Assembly: GCF_003583365.1 (NCBI RefSeq)
Contig: NZ_QXED01000004.1
Location: forward strand, 620,001 to 684,000
From: Fibrisoma montanum
GTDB taxonomy: Bacteria; Bacteroidota; Bacteroidia; Cytophagales; Spirosomataceae
Direction: 5' to 3'
Length of the DNA stretch: 64,000 nt
Shown: positions 33,765 to 42,140 of the stretch, piece by piece
How the letters are laid out: each line of letters opens with the position of its first letter
Numbering within the stretch: the stretch's first letter is position 1
Notes under the pieces: generated by a model
The model's input: only the letters and a program-made list of their open reading frames with translations
Told to the model about the DNA's origin: nothing
The model's database searches: none
Made by a program: the position numbers and the translations under genes

Positions 33765-34826
33765 ATGAACTACAACTTCCTCGGGAACACCGGCGTACTG
33801 GTGTCCGAACTCTGCCTGGGCACGATGACCTTCGGCGGCAACGGTTTCTGGCAGGCCATCGGCGAACTGCAACAGGAAGCCGTCAACGACATTCTTAAAA
33901 CGGCCGTTGAGCAAGGTATCAACTTCATCGATACGGCCAACGTCTACTCCTTCGGACAATCGGAAACGCTGCTGGGACAGGCTATCAAAGACCTCGGCCT
34001 ACAGCGCGACGAACTTGTTATTGCTACCAAGGTACGCGGCCGCATGGGCGACGGCAAGAATCAGGTCGGTCTGGGGCGGCTGCAAATCATGCAGCAACTG
34101 GAGGGTAGCCTGAAACGCCTGCAACTCGACTACGTTGATCTGTACCAGATTCACGGGTTTGACCCGGTTACGCCCCTCGAAGAAACCATGCGGGGTCTGG
34201 AAGACGTAGTACGGAGGGGCAAGGTACGTTACATCGGCTGCAGCAATCTGGCGGCCTGGCAGGTCATGAAAGCCAACGGCATTGCCGAAAAGCAGGGCTG
34301 GGGCAAGTTTGTCTCCACCCAGAACTATTATTCCATCGCCGGTCGCGACCTCGAAAACGAAATTGTGCCGATGGTGCAGGATCAGCAGATGGCCATTCTG
34401 CCCTGGAGTCCGCTGGCGGGCGGGTTCCTGTCGGGCAAATACACCCGCGACAATAAGCCCAGTGATGGTTCGCGCCGGCTGAACTTCGATTTTCCGCCCG
34501 TTGATCAGGAATACGCTTACGATATAATCGACGTTATGAAGCGTATTGGCGACGAGCACGGGGTATCGGTGGCGCAGGTGGCTCTGGCCTGGGTGCTGAA
34601 GAAACCGGGCGTTACGAGCGTCATCATCGGGGCTAAAAACAATGACCAACTGACCGACAACATCAAGGCCACTGAACTGGAGCTGACCGACGAACAAATG
34701 GCCGAGCTGGACCAGGTCAGCGCCAGACCGAAGCCGTATCCGCAGTGGATGATCGAGCGGCAGGGCAACGACCGCATCAGCGGCAGCAACTGGTCGCCCA
34801 ACCGCAGCGCCGTATCGCAGAAGTAG
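33765..34826 (+). CDS. Aldo/keto reductase
   Basis: A 353-residue NADPH-dependent oxidoreductase with a TIM-barrel fold that reduces aldehydes or ketones. The catalytic tetrad is Asp56, Tyr61, Lys89 and His130, in the contexts FIDTANVYSFGQSE, IATKVRG and YQIHGFD. The NADP-binding end VIIGAKNNDQLTDN is present near residue 285. Substrate cannot be predicted; the closest general type is the YhdN/IolS-like group. It precedes gcvH by 90 bases. Confidence 0.92.
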   Translation: MNYNFLGNTGVLVSELCLGTMTFGGNGFWQAIGELQQEAVNDILKTAVEQGINFIDTANVYSFGQSETLLGQAIKDLGLQRDELVIATKVRGRMGDGKNQVGLGRLQIMQQLEGSLKRLQLDYVDLYQIHGFDPVTPLEETMRGLEDVVRRGKVRYIGCSNLAAWQVMKANGIAEKQGWGKFVSTQNYYSIAGRDLENEIVPMVQDQQMAILPWSPLAGGFLSGKYTRDNKPSDGSRRLNFDFPPVDQEYAYDIIDVMKRIGDEHGVSVAQVALAWVLKKPGVTSVIIGAKNNDQLTDNIKATELELTDEQMAELDQVSARPKPYPQWMIERQGNDRISGSNWSPNRSAVSQK

Positions 34827-34916
34827 AGCCGGCGATTGGGGTTGCTTACTTGTCGGCTGCATTTGCAAATCAGCCCCCGGCTACCGTATTTTGCGGAACA
34901 AACCAGAACGATACGA

Positions 34917-35300
34917 ATGAATTTCCCCGCTGAACTGAGTTATACGCAGGACCACGAGTGGATTCGGATAGAGGAGGACGGCACGGCCGTGGTAGGCATC
35001 ACGGATTTCGCGCAGCAGGAACTGGGCGACATTGTTTTTATCGATGTAACGACGGTTGGCGAGTCACTTGGCAAAGGTGATGTGTTCGGCTCCGTGGAGG
35101 CCGTAAAAACCGTAAACGATCTGTTCCTGCCCATCGAGGGCGAGGTGCTGGAAATCAACGCGGAGATTGAAAAATCGCCCGAGTTGGTCAACAGTGATCC
35201 ATACGGCCGCGGCTGGCTGATCCGGGTAAAACCTGCCGACGCGAGCCAGACCGACGACTTGCTGACTGCCGACGCGTACAAAGAATTAGTTGGTGCCTGA
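34917..35300 (+). CDS. gcvH: Glycine cleavage system H protein
   Basis: A 127-residue lipoyl carrier that shuttles the aminomethyl group between the P, T and L proteins of glycine cleavage. The lipoylated residue is Lys64 in [32 protein letters not shown] and [18 protein letters not shown] are diagnostic. The start at 34917 was preferred over the open extension to 34836 because family proteins start just before the [13 protein letters not shown] segment. gcvH downstream of sprA is, to my knowledge, conserved in many Bacteroidota. Confidence 0.95.
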   Translation: MNFPAELSYTQDHEWIRIEEDGTAVVGITDFAQQELGDIVFIDVTTVGESLGKGDVFGSVEAVKTVNDLFLPIEGEVLEINAEIEKSPELVNSDPYGRGWLIRVKPADASQTDDLLTADAYKELVGA

Positions 35301-35322
35301 TGGCCCATAACCGATTGTCCAA

Positions 35323-35361
35323 AGGCTCCGCGTGGCTCATTGCCCGTGGGGCTTTTTTTTA
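35323..35361 (+). terminator. Terminator of gcvH
   Basis: An 8-bp stem including G-T pairs (35323-35330 with 35349-35356), closely followed by a T run, 22 bases after the gcvH stop. Confidence 0.6.
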
Positions 35362-35365
35362 ACCT

Positions 35366-36673
35366 ATGCAACTACTCATTCGCGCTGCGCACATTGTTGA
35401 TGCGGCTTCGTCGGTCGACGGGCAGGTTTGTGATGTGCTGATCGAAAACGGGCTCATTCAGCAGATCGGTGCGGACATTACCGCCCCCGACAACGCCCGG
35501 ATTATTGAAGAGGCTAATCTGCACGTATCGCCGGGTTGGGTCGATCTGCGGGCACTGGCTCAGGATCCCGGATTCGAACACAAAGAAGACATTACGAGCG
35601 TTTGCCGGGCAGCCGCGGCCGGGGGCTTTACCGACATTGCCCTGTTGCCGAATACCCAGCCCGTGGTCGATACGAAAGGCACCCTGGGCTACGTCCGGCG
35701 CATGGCCGAAGGGCAGCCCGTTACGGTTCATGTCATAGCCGCCATCACGAAAAAAGCAGCCGGTGAGGATTTTACCGAAATGATCGATCTGCATCATGGC
35801 GGAGCGGTTGCGTTTTCGGATGGGCTGCACCCGCTTCAGAACCCGGATCTGCTGCTGAAAACCCTTCAGTATCTGCAACCCATCGGCGGTTTGCTGATGA
35901 ACCGGCCGGAAGAGCAGTTGCTGACACGCTTCGGCCAGATGCACGAAGGCGTACAGAGCACATTGCTGGGTATGAAAGGCATGCCGGCCATTGCCGAAGA
36001 ACTGATTATTGAGCGCGATCTGCGGCTACTGGCGTATGTTCTGGAAGATGCAGGGGCACTGGCTTCCGGGTCACCCCTGCCGTCCCCGCCCTCCCTGCAT
36101 TTCTCCACCATTTCGTCGGCCCGCTCGGTTGAGCTGATTCGGCAGGCCAAGCAGCGTGGGCTGCCCGTTAGCTGCGACGTAGCGGCTCATCAGCTCGTGT
36201 TTGATGATTCGGCGCTGGCCGGCTTCGATACGAACCTGAAAGTGAATCCACCGTTTCGGTCGGCCGACGACGTAGCGGCTCTGTGGCAGGGCCTCGCCGA
36301 CGGAACCATCGACGCCATTGTGTCGGATCATACGCCCCAGGATGCCGAGAGCAAAAATCTGGAGTTTGATCTGGCCGAGTTCGGCGTAACCGGTCTGGAA
36401 ACGTTGTTTGGTGCGGTCATCACCCACAACACCGAACTGTCGCTGGGGCAGATTATTGAAAAACTGACGATCCGGGCGCGCCAGATTCTACGGCTGCCAA
36501 CCGTCAGCATCGCGGAAGGACAACCCGCCAGCCTGACGCTGTTCGACCCGGCGAAACAGTGGACCTTCGACCGGTCGTTATCTAAATCAAAGAATTCGCC
36601 GTTTCTGGGCCAGACGCTGACCGGTCGTGCGATCGGAACGGTGCATCTGGGCCAGTTTCACCACGTCGTATGA
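35366..36673 (+). CDS. Dihydroorotase-like protein lacking metal ligands
   Basis: A 435-residue amidohydrolase-fold protein of the class I dihydroorotase family. The usual motif D-x-H-x-H-x-R-E/D-P-G is present as D60-L-R-A-L-A-Q-D-P-G, so both metal-binding His and the substrate-binding Arg are gone. A further expected His (HAE motif) reads MNRPEE. SDHTPQD and GVTGLETLFG near residues 320-345 are kept. It is therefore probably inactive as a dihydroorotase and may be regulatory or structural, like PyrC-prime proteins paired with aspartate transcarbamoylase. It overlaps the next gene by 4 bases. Confidence 0.85.
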   Translation: MQLLIRAAHIVDAASSVDGQVCDVLIENGLIQQIGADITAPDNARIIEEANLHVSPGWVDLRALAQDPGFEHKEDITSVCRAAAAGGFTDIALLPNTQPVVDTKGTLGYVRRMAEGQPVTVHVIAAITKKAAGEDFTEMIDLHHGGAVAFSDGLHPLQNPDLLLKTLQYLQPIGGLLMNRPEEQLLTRFGQMHEGVQSTLLGMKGMPAIAEELIIERDLRLLAYVLEDAGALASGSPLPSPPSLHFSTISSARSVELIRQAKQRGLPVSCDVAAHQLVFDDSALAGFDTNLKVNPPFRSADDVAALWQGLADGTIDAIVSDHTPQDAESKNLEFDLAEFGVTGLETLFGAVITHNTELSLGQIIEKLTIRARQILRLPTVSIAEGQPASLTLFDPAKQWTFDRSLSKSKNSPFLGQTLTGRAIGTVHLGQFHHVV

Positions 36674-37221
36674 AGCAAATCATCGCTTATCTTAACCAAC
36701 CGCTGCTGAAACTCCCGCTCCTGTTCGGGTTGCTGACGGGCGTGCTTTGTTTCGGGTATTTTCTGGCGCTCTATGCGGTAGACATACCCCCGCTGGGCAA
36801 CATCCGGTCGCTGGATTTTGGTATCCACATCATCCTGATGGTAGCGGCCGTCTGGTACTACCGCCGGACAGTCGGCAATGGGTTGCTGCATTTGTGGGAG
36901 GGCATCAGCATCTGCTACGTGCTCAACACCATGGCGGCTCTCGTAACGGGCTGGCTGATCTATCTGTTCATCACGTTCGTTGATCCGGGCGTTTTTGCCG
37001 AATACGTAGCGAACTCAAAGAAACTGCTGCTGGAAGGAAAACCGCAGATTGTCGAAAAACTGGGCCAGGCCACCTTTGATGAACAGTGGAAGCAGGTGAA
37101 CAGCATGGAGCCGGGGGTGCTGCTGCCCGACGAACTGACCAAGAAAACAATTCTGGCGGTATTGCCGGTACTTATAATTTCCCTTATCTTCCGCAAGCAG
37201 GACTACAGTGTGCTGCGGTAA
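36670..37221 (+). CDS. DUF4199 membrane protein 1
   Basis: A 183-residue inner-membrane protein with about four hydrophobic segments (residues 13-36, 48-62, 78-103 and 160-174), typical of DUF4199, a Bacteroidota family without known function. Its ATG overlaps the TGA of the dihydroorotase-like gene (ATGA), so the two are cotranslated. A second DUF4199 gene follows after 32 bases. Confidence 0.8.
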   Translation: MKQIIAYLNQPLLKLPLLFGLLTGVLCFGYFLALYAVDIPPLGNIRSLDFGIHIILMVAAVWYYRRTVGNGLLHLWEGISICYVLNTMAALVTGWLIYLFITFVDPGVFAEYVANSKKLLLEGKPQIVEKLGQATFDEQWKQVNSMEPGVLLPDELTKKTILAVLPVLIISLIFRKQDYSVLR

Positions 37222-37253
37222 ACCAACTTCTTTTAACCTAATCACTTAGTTCG

Positions 37254-37775
37254 ATGGATGAAAAAACATCTACCGCTCGTGTTGCTTTAAAGTGGGGGCT
37301 GATTATCGGCGTAGGTACGATACTCTATTCAACCCTGCTATTCGTCCTTAACTTAACGACGAACCGTGGCCTGAGCGTGCTGGGTTACGGCATCTTCATT
37401 GCCGGTCTGGTGCTGGCGATGCGCGAATTCCGCACGGCTAATGGCGGCTACATGACCTATGGCGAAGGCGTTGGGCTGGGTGCCCTGGCGTCGGCTATTG
37501 CCGGGGTGCTGTCGTCGGCCTACAGCATTCTCTACATGACAGTGATTGACACCGGCTTTCGGGAGCGCCTGATGGAGCAGACGCGTGAACAGCTGGAAGA
37601 ACAGGGCCAGTTGACCGACGAGCAGATTGATCAGGCCATTGAAATGGGGCAGTCGTTTCAGAGCCCGGGCCTGCTGTTTGTGTTTGGAATTTTCGGATCG
37701 ATACTGATCGGCGTCGTGCTGTCGTTAATTATCGCGGCCATTATGCGCCGGAACAAGGCAAATCCGTTTGAATAA
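37254..37775 (+). CDS. DUF4199 membrane protein 2
   Basis: A 173-residue inner-membrane protein of the DUF4199 family: hydrophobic segments near residues 14-33, 41-58, 76-95 and 140-164, with the conserved GGYMTYGEGVGLGAL stretch after the second and an acidic Glu/Gln-rich loop between the third and fourth. It is more typical of the family than its upstream paralogue. Function unknown. It lies in the same rightward series as gldF. Confidence 0.85.
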   Translation: MDEKTSTARVALKWGLIIGVGTILYSTLLFVLNLTTNRGLSVLGYGIFIAGLVLAMREFRTANGGYMTYGEGVGLGALASAIAGVLSSAYSILYMTVIDTGFRERLMEQTREQLEEQGQLTDEQIDQAIEMGQSFQSPGLLFVFGIFGSILIGVVLSLIIAAIMRRNKANPFE

Positions 37776-37784
37776 AAAGTTTGT

Positions 37785-37862
37785 GGTTTGCAGGTTGTAG
37801 TTTGACGGTCGACGGGGCCGTAAAGCGGCAAGCCACAAACGTCAAACTACAAACTGCAAACC
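37785..37862. repeat. Imperfect 23-bp inverted repeat upstream of gldF
   Basis: Arms 37785-37807 and 37840-37862 match at 22 of 23 positions around a 32-base spacer that itself contains GC-rich short complements. It ends five bases before the GTG start of gldF, so it could control gldF expression or be a dispersed palindromic repeat. Confidence 0.85.
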
Positions 37863-37867
37863 AAACC

Positions 37868-38587
37868 GTGCTGGCTATCTTTCGGAAAGAAATAAATCAA
37901 TTCTTCAGTTCGCCCATTGCCTACATCATCATGGTCGTATTCCTGACGGCTGTGGGATTGCTGCTCTGGGTTTTCCCCGACACCAGTCTGCTGGACTACG
38001 GCTATGCCGATATGGGGTCTTTCTTCAACCTGACGCCTTACGTCATGCTGTTTCTGGTACCGGCCGTTACGATGCGATCCATCGCCGAGGAAGTACGTAC
38101 CGGTACGCTGGAGTGGCTGCTGACCAAGCCCGTCAGCCGGTGGAACGTAGTGGCGGGCAAGTTTCTGGCGAGCTGGCTGCTTGTGGCCCTCATGCTGGTG
38201 CCGACTCTGCTGTACTACGTAACGCTCTATCAATTGGGTAGCCCCGCAGGGAACATCGATTCGGCCGGGGTGGCCGGGTCGTACATTGGGCTGCTGCTGC
38301 TGGCAGGCGTGTTCGTAGCCATTGGGCTGTGGGCTTCATCGCTGAACGACAACCAGGTCGTTGCGTTCGTGCTGGGCGTGTTTTTCTGCTTCCTGCTTTT
38401 TATGGGCCTGAGCGAAATCGCCGGTTTAAACGTTCTGGGAGGGCTATCTTACTACGTATCCTATTTTGCGCTCGATGAGCAATACCGGGCGCTGGGCCGT
38501 GGTTTGATCGATTCACGGAATGTCATCTACCTGATAAGCCTGATCGTATTTTTTCTGCTGCTGACGGCGAACCGGCTGAAGCGGTAG
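37868..38587 (+). CDS. gldF: Gliding motility ABC transporter permease GldF
   Basis: A 239-residue ABC-2-type permease with six predicted membrane helices. The start is a GTG at 37868, giving the family-typical opening (L)AIFRKEINQFFSSPIAY; the open frame to 37781 consists of the inverted repeat and is unlikely to be translated. Conserved features include PAVTMRSIAEEVRTGTLEWLLTKP-type segments (read as two parts), and SYYVSYFALDEQYRALGRG. GldF works with GldG and the ATPase GldA in F. johnsoniae gliding. Neither gldG nor gldA is adjacent here. Confidence 0.9.
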   Translation: MLAIFRKEINQFFSSPIAYIIMVVFLTAVGLLLWVFPDTSLLDYGYADMGSFFNLTPYVMLFLVPAVTMRSIAEEVRTGTLEWLLTKPVSRWNVVAGKFLASWLLVALMLVPTLLYYVTLYQLGSPAGNIDSAGVAGSYIGLLLLAGVFVAIGLWASSLNDNQVVAFVLGVFFCFLLFMGLSEIAGLNVLGGLSYYVSYFALDEQYRALGRGLIDSRNVIYLISLIVFFLLLTANRLKR

Positions 38588-38596
38588 GATGGCGTG

Positions 38597-38604
38597 TATC
38601 TTTG
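38597..38604 (+). promoter_or_regulatory. Possible -7 element for the VanZ-like gene
   Basis: TATCTTTG (perfect TAnnTTTG) lies 22 bases before the ATG at 38627. No clear -33, so the gene may also be read from gldF. Confidence 0.4.
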
Positions 38605-38626
38605 CGGTATAAACCAATACGACCTG

Positions 38627-38983
38627 ATGAATACCCTTGCAGTAGTCCGCGGAGCAGCCATCGCCTGGACAATCATCATCCTACTTGGCTGCTCGCTACC
38701 CGGGCCGGATATTCCGCCGGTGCTCACCGTCTGGCACGACAAGTGGATGCACATTGCCATTTTTGTCCCGTTTGGCTGGTTGTGGATACTGGCCGGCTAC
38801 CGGGCCGTACCGGTTTTACTGGCGGGCATAGTGTACGGCGGTTTCATTGAAATCTGCCAGGGAATTCTACCGATCCACCGGAGCGCCGATGTGCAGGATG
38901 CCATTGCCGATGCGGTTGGAACCGTGATCGGTATAGCGCTTGGGCTGGTTTGGCAGCGGCTCTTCCAGAAACAGCGTCTGTAA
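38627..38983 (+). CDS. VanZ-like membrane protein
   Basis: A 118-residue inner-membrane protein with four hydrophobic segments. The VanZ-like signature is present: HDKWMHIAIFVPFGWLW (conserved D-K-x-x-H) and QGILPIHRSADVQDAIADAV (R-x-x-x-x-x-D). Family founder VanZ gives low-level teicoplanin resistance, but most members have no known role. The start at 38627 was preferred over a GTG at 38594, which lies before the -7 box. A vanZ-like gene in the sprA-gcvH neighbourhood is a known pattern in flavobacteria as far as I recall. Confidence 0.85.
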   Translation: MNTLAVVRGAAIAWTIIILLGCSLPGPDIPPVLTVWHDKWMHIAIFVPFGWLWILAGYRAVPVLLAGIVYGGFIEICQGILPIHRSADVQDAIADAVGTVIGIALGLVWQRLFQKQRL

Positions 38984-39087
38984 ACACATCCGTGGCCGTT
39001 CAGGATGATTTTTGATAAAATTAAGGCCTCGGTAGGGGAGGGCATTGGGAAAAAATCGCCAATTTGTACGCCAAACCACTGATCGTT

Positions 39088-39984
39088 ATGCATATTGGAT
39101 TCATTGGCCTCGGCAAGATGGGCTATAATCTTGTCGTTAATCTTCTTCGCCACAAGCACACCGTTGTCGGCTACGACATTAACCAATCATTAGTAGATGC
39201 CATAAAAACCGAAGGCGCCGAGGGCGTTACGGCCCTGGCCGACCTCTACAATGCGCTGCCCGAAAAGCGCGTGCTCTGGCTCATGATTCCGGCCGGCCCC
39301 CTGGTCGATACCGTCATTGAACAGCTGCTGCCGCTGGTGCAGCCCGGCGACGTAATCATCGATGGTGGTAATTCGCATTACCAGGATTCGGTTCGGCGGC
39401 ATGCCTACCTGAAAGAAAAAGGCGTGGGTTTCCTCGACTGCGGCACGAGTGGCGGCATCAGCGGAGCCCTGAATGGTGCCTGCACGATGGTTGGTGGTGA
39501 CCCCGACGTTATCGAGCCGCTGCATGAGGTTTTCCGGGATATTTCGGTCGAAGACGGTTATCTCTATACCGGTCCGGCCGGCAGCGGGCACTTCGTCAAG
39601 ATGGTGCACAACGGCATCGAGTACGGCATGATGCAATCCATTGCTGAAGGGTTCGAGGTGTTGCAGAAGAGCCAGTTCCCGCTCGACTTTGAAGCCGTTG
39701 CCAAAATGTGGAACCACGGGTCAGTAATTCGTAGCTGGCTGATGGAACTGACCGAAAACGCCTTCCGCAAGGACGCTAAACTGGACGAAATCAAAGGGCG
39801 TATGTTCTCGTCGGGCGAAGGAAAATGGACGCTCGAAACGGCCCTTGACCTGGGCGTACCGACGCCCGTCATCGCGCTGTCATTGCTGATGCGCTACCGG
39901 TCATTGCAGGACGATACGTTCTCGGGCAAAGTAGTAGCCGCCCTCCGAAATGAGTTCGGCGGACACGCCGTCGCAAAAAATTGA
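39088..39984 (+). CDS. gnd: 6-phosphogluconate dehydrogenase, decarboxylating (short YqeC/GndA-type)
   Basis: A 298-residue enzyme that oxidises 6-phosphogluconate to ribulose 5-phosphate. GFIGLGKMG (residues 4-12) binds the nucleotide. DCGTSGGISGA and GSGHFVKMVHNGIEYGMMQ are the substrate-binding and catalytic segments with the Lys-x-x-x-Asn pattern. Length matches the short class (about 300) rather than the long NADP class (about 470). The start at 39088 (MHIGFIG) is preferred over a TTG at 39064. Confidence 0.93.
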   Translation: MHIGFIGLGKMGYNLVVNLLRHKHTVVGYDINQSLVDAIKTEGAEGVTALADLYNALPEKRVLWLMIPAGPLVDTVIEQLLPLVQPGDVIIDGGNSHYQDSVRRHAYLKEKGVGFLDCGTSGGISGALNGACTMVGGDPDVIEPLHEVFRDISVEDGYLYTGPAGSGHFVKMVHNGIEYGMMQSIAEGFEVLQKSQFPLDFEAVAKMWNHGSVIRSWLMELTENAFRKDAKLDEIKGRMFSSGEGKWTLETALDLGVPTPVIALSLLMRYRSLQDDTFSGKVVAALRNEFGGHAVAKN

Positions 39985-40069
39985 TACCAGTTACTGCTTG
40001 CTGAGCCAATCTATCGGTTTTCACTTCGTTATATTTCTAAACCCAACCTTTTAACCCCCGTATTAGCGG

Positions 40070-41143
40070 ATGAAGGCACTTGGCACTATTCAGGATCCTA
40101 CCTTTGTAGAACGTCCCTACAATCGACTTGATCGCTTTTTTTTACAATTCATCAAGGATGAGCGCGATCTGCCGTTCGTTTACCTGACACTCCGCATTAC
40201 GGTCTCTGTTATTCCCCTCAGCGTGTTGCTGTTTATGCCGTTCGTGACGGGATGGCTGTGGTGGGGTATTGCCCTCCTGCACATCTACATCACTACGTTT
40301 ACGTTCAAAGGGCCGTTTGGGCTGATGCTGCACTGCACCAGTCACCGGCCTTTTTTCAAGCCGGAATACAAGTGGATGAACTACTACCTGCCGTGGATTG
40401 TGGCCCCGTTTTTCGGACAGACGCCCGAGACGTATTTCAGCCACCACATCGGCATGCACCATCCCGAGAACAACCTTGAAGACGACGACAGCAGCACGAT
40501 GGCGTACCAACGCGATAGCCTGCGCAGCTTTCTTCACTACTTCAGTGCGTTCCTGTTCTTTGGCATGATCGATCTGACAAACTACCTGCGTAAAAAGAAC
40601 CGCATGAAGCTGGCGTACCGGGCCATTGCGGGTGAGGCCCTCTTTATTATTGGGTGCATTGCCCTGTGCTTTGTTAACTGGCCGGCTACGGTGATCGTGT
40701 TCATTCTGCCGTTTCTGGTGTATCGGATGGTGGCCATGCTGGGTAACTGGACGCAGCACGCCTTCGTTGACGCCGACGACCCAGGCAATGCCTATAAAAA
40801 CAGCATTACCTGCATCAACGTAAAGTACAACCGGAAGTGCTGGAACGACGGCTATCACATCAGCCATCACGTACGTCCGGCCATGCACTGGACCGAACAC
40901 CCTACGTTCTTCCTGAAAACCATCGACAAGTACGTTCAGAACCAGGCGATTATTTTCGATGGGCTTGATTTCCTGCAGGTGTTTGTGCTGTTGATGCGCA
41001 AGCGGTACGATAAGCTGGCTGCTCACGTTGTCAACGTAAACGGCGCTTTCCGCGACGAGGCTGAAGTGATTGCCGTTATGCGGCACCGGACCAAACGGCT
41101 GCCTATTGCCGAGCCTGTGCCCACGGCGATAGCTGTGGCCTGA
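40070..41143 (+). CDS. Membrane fatty acid desaturase family protein
   Basis: A 357-residue integral membrane di-iron enzyme. Three His boxes are visible: HCTSH (88-92), HHIGMHH (125-131) and HISHH (263-267), plus an extra His in NWTQHAF (230). Hydrophobic helices lie at about 37-76, 157-175 and 186-225. The family introduces double bonds or hydroxyls into acyl chains or related lipids in the membrane. Substrate and regioselectivity are not readable. It is convergent with the endonuclease gene, three bases apart. Confidence 0.88.
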   Translation: MKALGTIQDPTFVERPYNRLDRFFLQFIKDERDLPFVYLTLRITVSVIPLSVLLFMPFVTGWLWWGIALLHIYITTFTFKGPFGLMLHCTSHRPFFKPEYKWMNYYLPWIVAPFFGQTPETYFSHHIGMHHPENNLEDDDSSTMAYQRDSLRSFLHYFSAFLFFGMIDLTNYLRKKNRMKLAYRAIAGEALFIIGCIALCFVNWPATVIVFILPFLVYRMVAMLGNWTQHAFVDADDPGNAYKNSITCINVKYNRKCWNDGYHISHHVRPAMHWTEHPTFFLKTIDKYVQNQAIIFDGLDFLQVFVLLMRKRYDKLAAHVVNVNGAFRDEAEVIAVMRHRTKRLPIAEPVPTAIAVA

Positions 41144-41146
41144 TGG

Positions 41147-42034
41147 TCAGTTCATACTGCCGTCGGGGCGGCTTTCAATAACCCGCTGAACATCGGTCGG
41201 TACGTTGGACAGGAAATCGTAGCCTGTCTGCTTTTCAAGCTCGTCCACGCTGGTCAGGTAAGCCTGCCAGGGTTTATCGGCCGCCGACTGGGTATTTGGG
41301 ATGTTGACGGCAATTATCCGGGTGTCGGTTGAGACCCGGGCCGCATCATTGGAGCCGGTTGGCAGCACGACAATAATCTTCCAGAGCGAGGCCGGAACGG
41401 TCAGCTTTCCGTTGGCAATCTGGGTTGCGTAGCCGTTCTGACCGGTGCCTCCCGCCCCTAACGTACCTGCTATAACGTACACCTCATTGCCGTTGGCGGT
41501 AAGCTGGCGGCTGTAATCTTCCAGGCTTTTCCAGACTTCCCGGTTGTGTCGAGGGGCTTGTGGCACGATATTAGTGAGTAGAAACGTGGCCGCATTGTCG
41601 TCCGGCGAACTATCCCGGTCGTCGGAGGGGCAGAGGTGACCGCGATCAAAGCCGGTATTCGTGTAATCAGACGTTCTGGCCACGTACCAGCCTGACGGCA
41701 GGGTCTGATCGGGACGGAAATCGTTGGAACGGGGGCTAGCGCCTTTCCAGGCGGGGCTCAGGTGCCAGCTGACCCAGTTGGCAATACCGCGCTGGCGATG
41801 AAACGACAGCACATAGGCCGATTTGACCAGCAGGTAGTTGTTTGGATCGCCGGTCGATGCACCACTTGGGTTTCCCAGGGCGAGGTGATCGTCGCGGGTG
41901 GGCATCGTAGACCCCCGGCTGGGGCTTGTTCGGGGCAGGTTGGTGGGCGAACACTGGCTCATCAACAAAGCCACCATCAAAACGCCGACAATAGTTTTGA
42001 TTTGATAAACCAAGAAAATTGATTTTGTTGACAT
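41147..42034 (-). CDS. DNA/RNA non-specific endonuclease lipoprotein (NUC1 type)
   Basis: A 295-residue exported nuclease of the beta-beta-alpha metal family. The catalytic motif is FDRGH (D130-R-G-H133), with His133 as general base. [18 protein letters not shown] carries the metal-binding Asn region. Residues 14-28 form a lipoprotein-like leader ending at Cys28 (SQC), with a non-standard Gln at -1; a plain signal peptide is possible. Likely role: degrading extracellular or periplasmic nucleic acids, for nutrition or defence. Confidence 0.88.
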   Translation of the reverse strand: MSTKSIFLVYQIKTIVGVLMVALLMSQCSPTNLPRTSPSRGSTMPTRDDHLALGNPSGASTGDPNNYLLVKSAYVLSFHRQRGIANWVSWHLSPAWKGASPRSNDFRPDQTLPSGWYVARTSDYTNTGFDRGHLCPSDDRDSSPDDNAATFLLTNIVPQAPRHNREVWKSLEDYSRQLTANGNEVYVIAGTLGAGGTGQNGYATQIANGKLTVPASLWKIIVVLPTGSNDAARVSTDTRIIAVNIPNTQSAADKPWQAYLTSVDELEKQTGYDFLSNVPTDVQRVIESRPDGSMN

Positions 42035-42140
42035 CCTTCCTGAACTTTACACTACCAATTAAGTGGCTTACTAAACTGCGCCTGATTTGTTCGAGAATAA
42101 GTCGCAAAATTGAGCGAAACCTGACGAGTTAACTGCTGTT

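Noticed and set aside
37781-37867. N-terminal 29-codon extension of gldF
   Set aside because: It is encoded by the inverted repeat and does not match the family; GTG at 37868 gives the expected N terminus.
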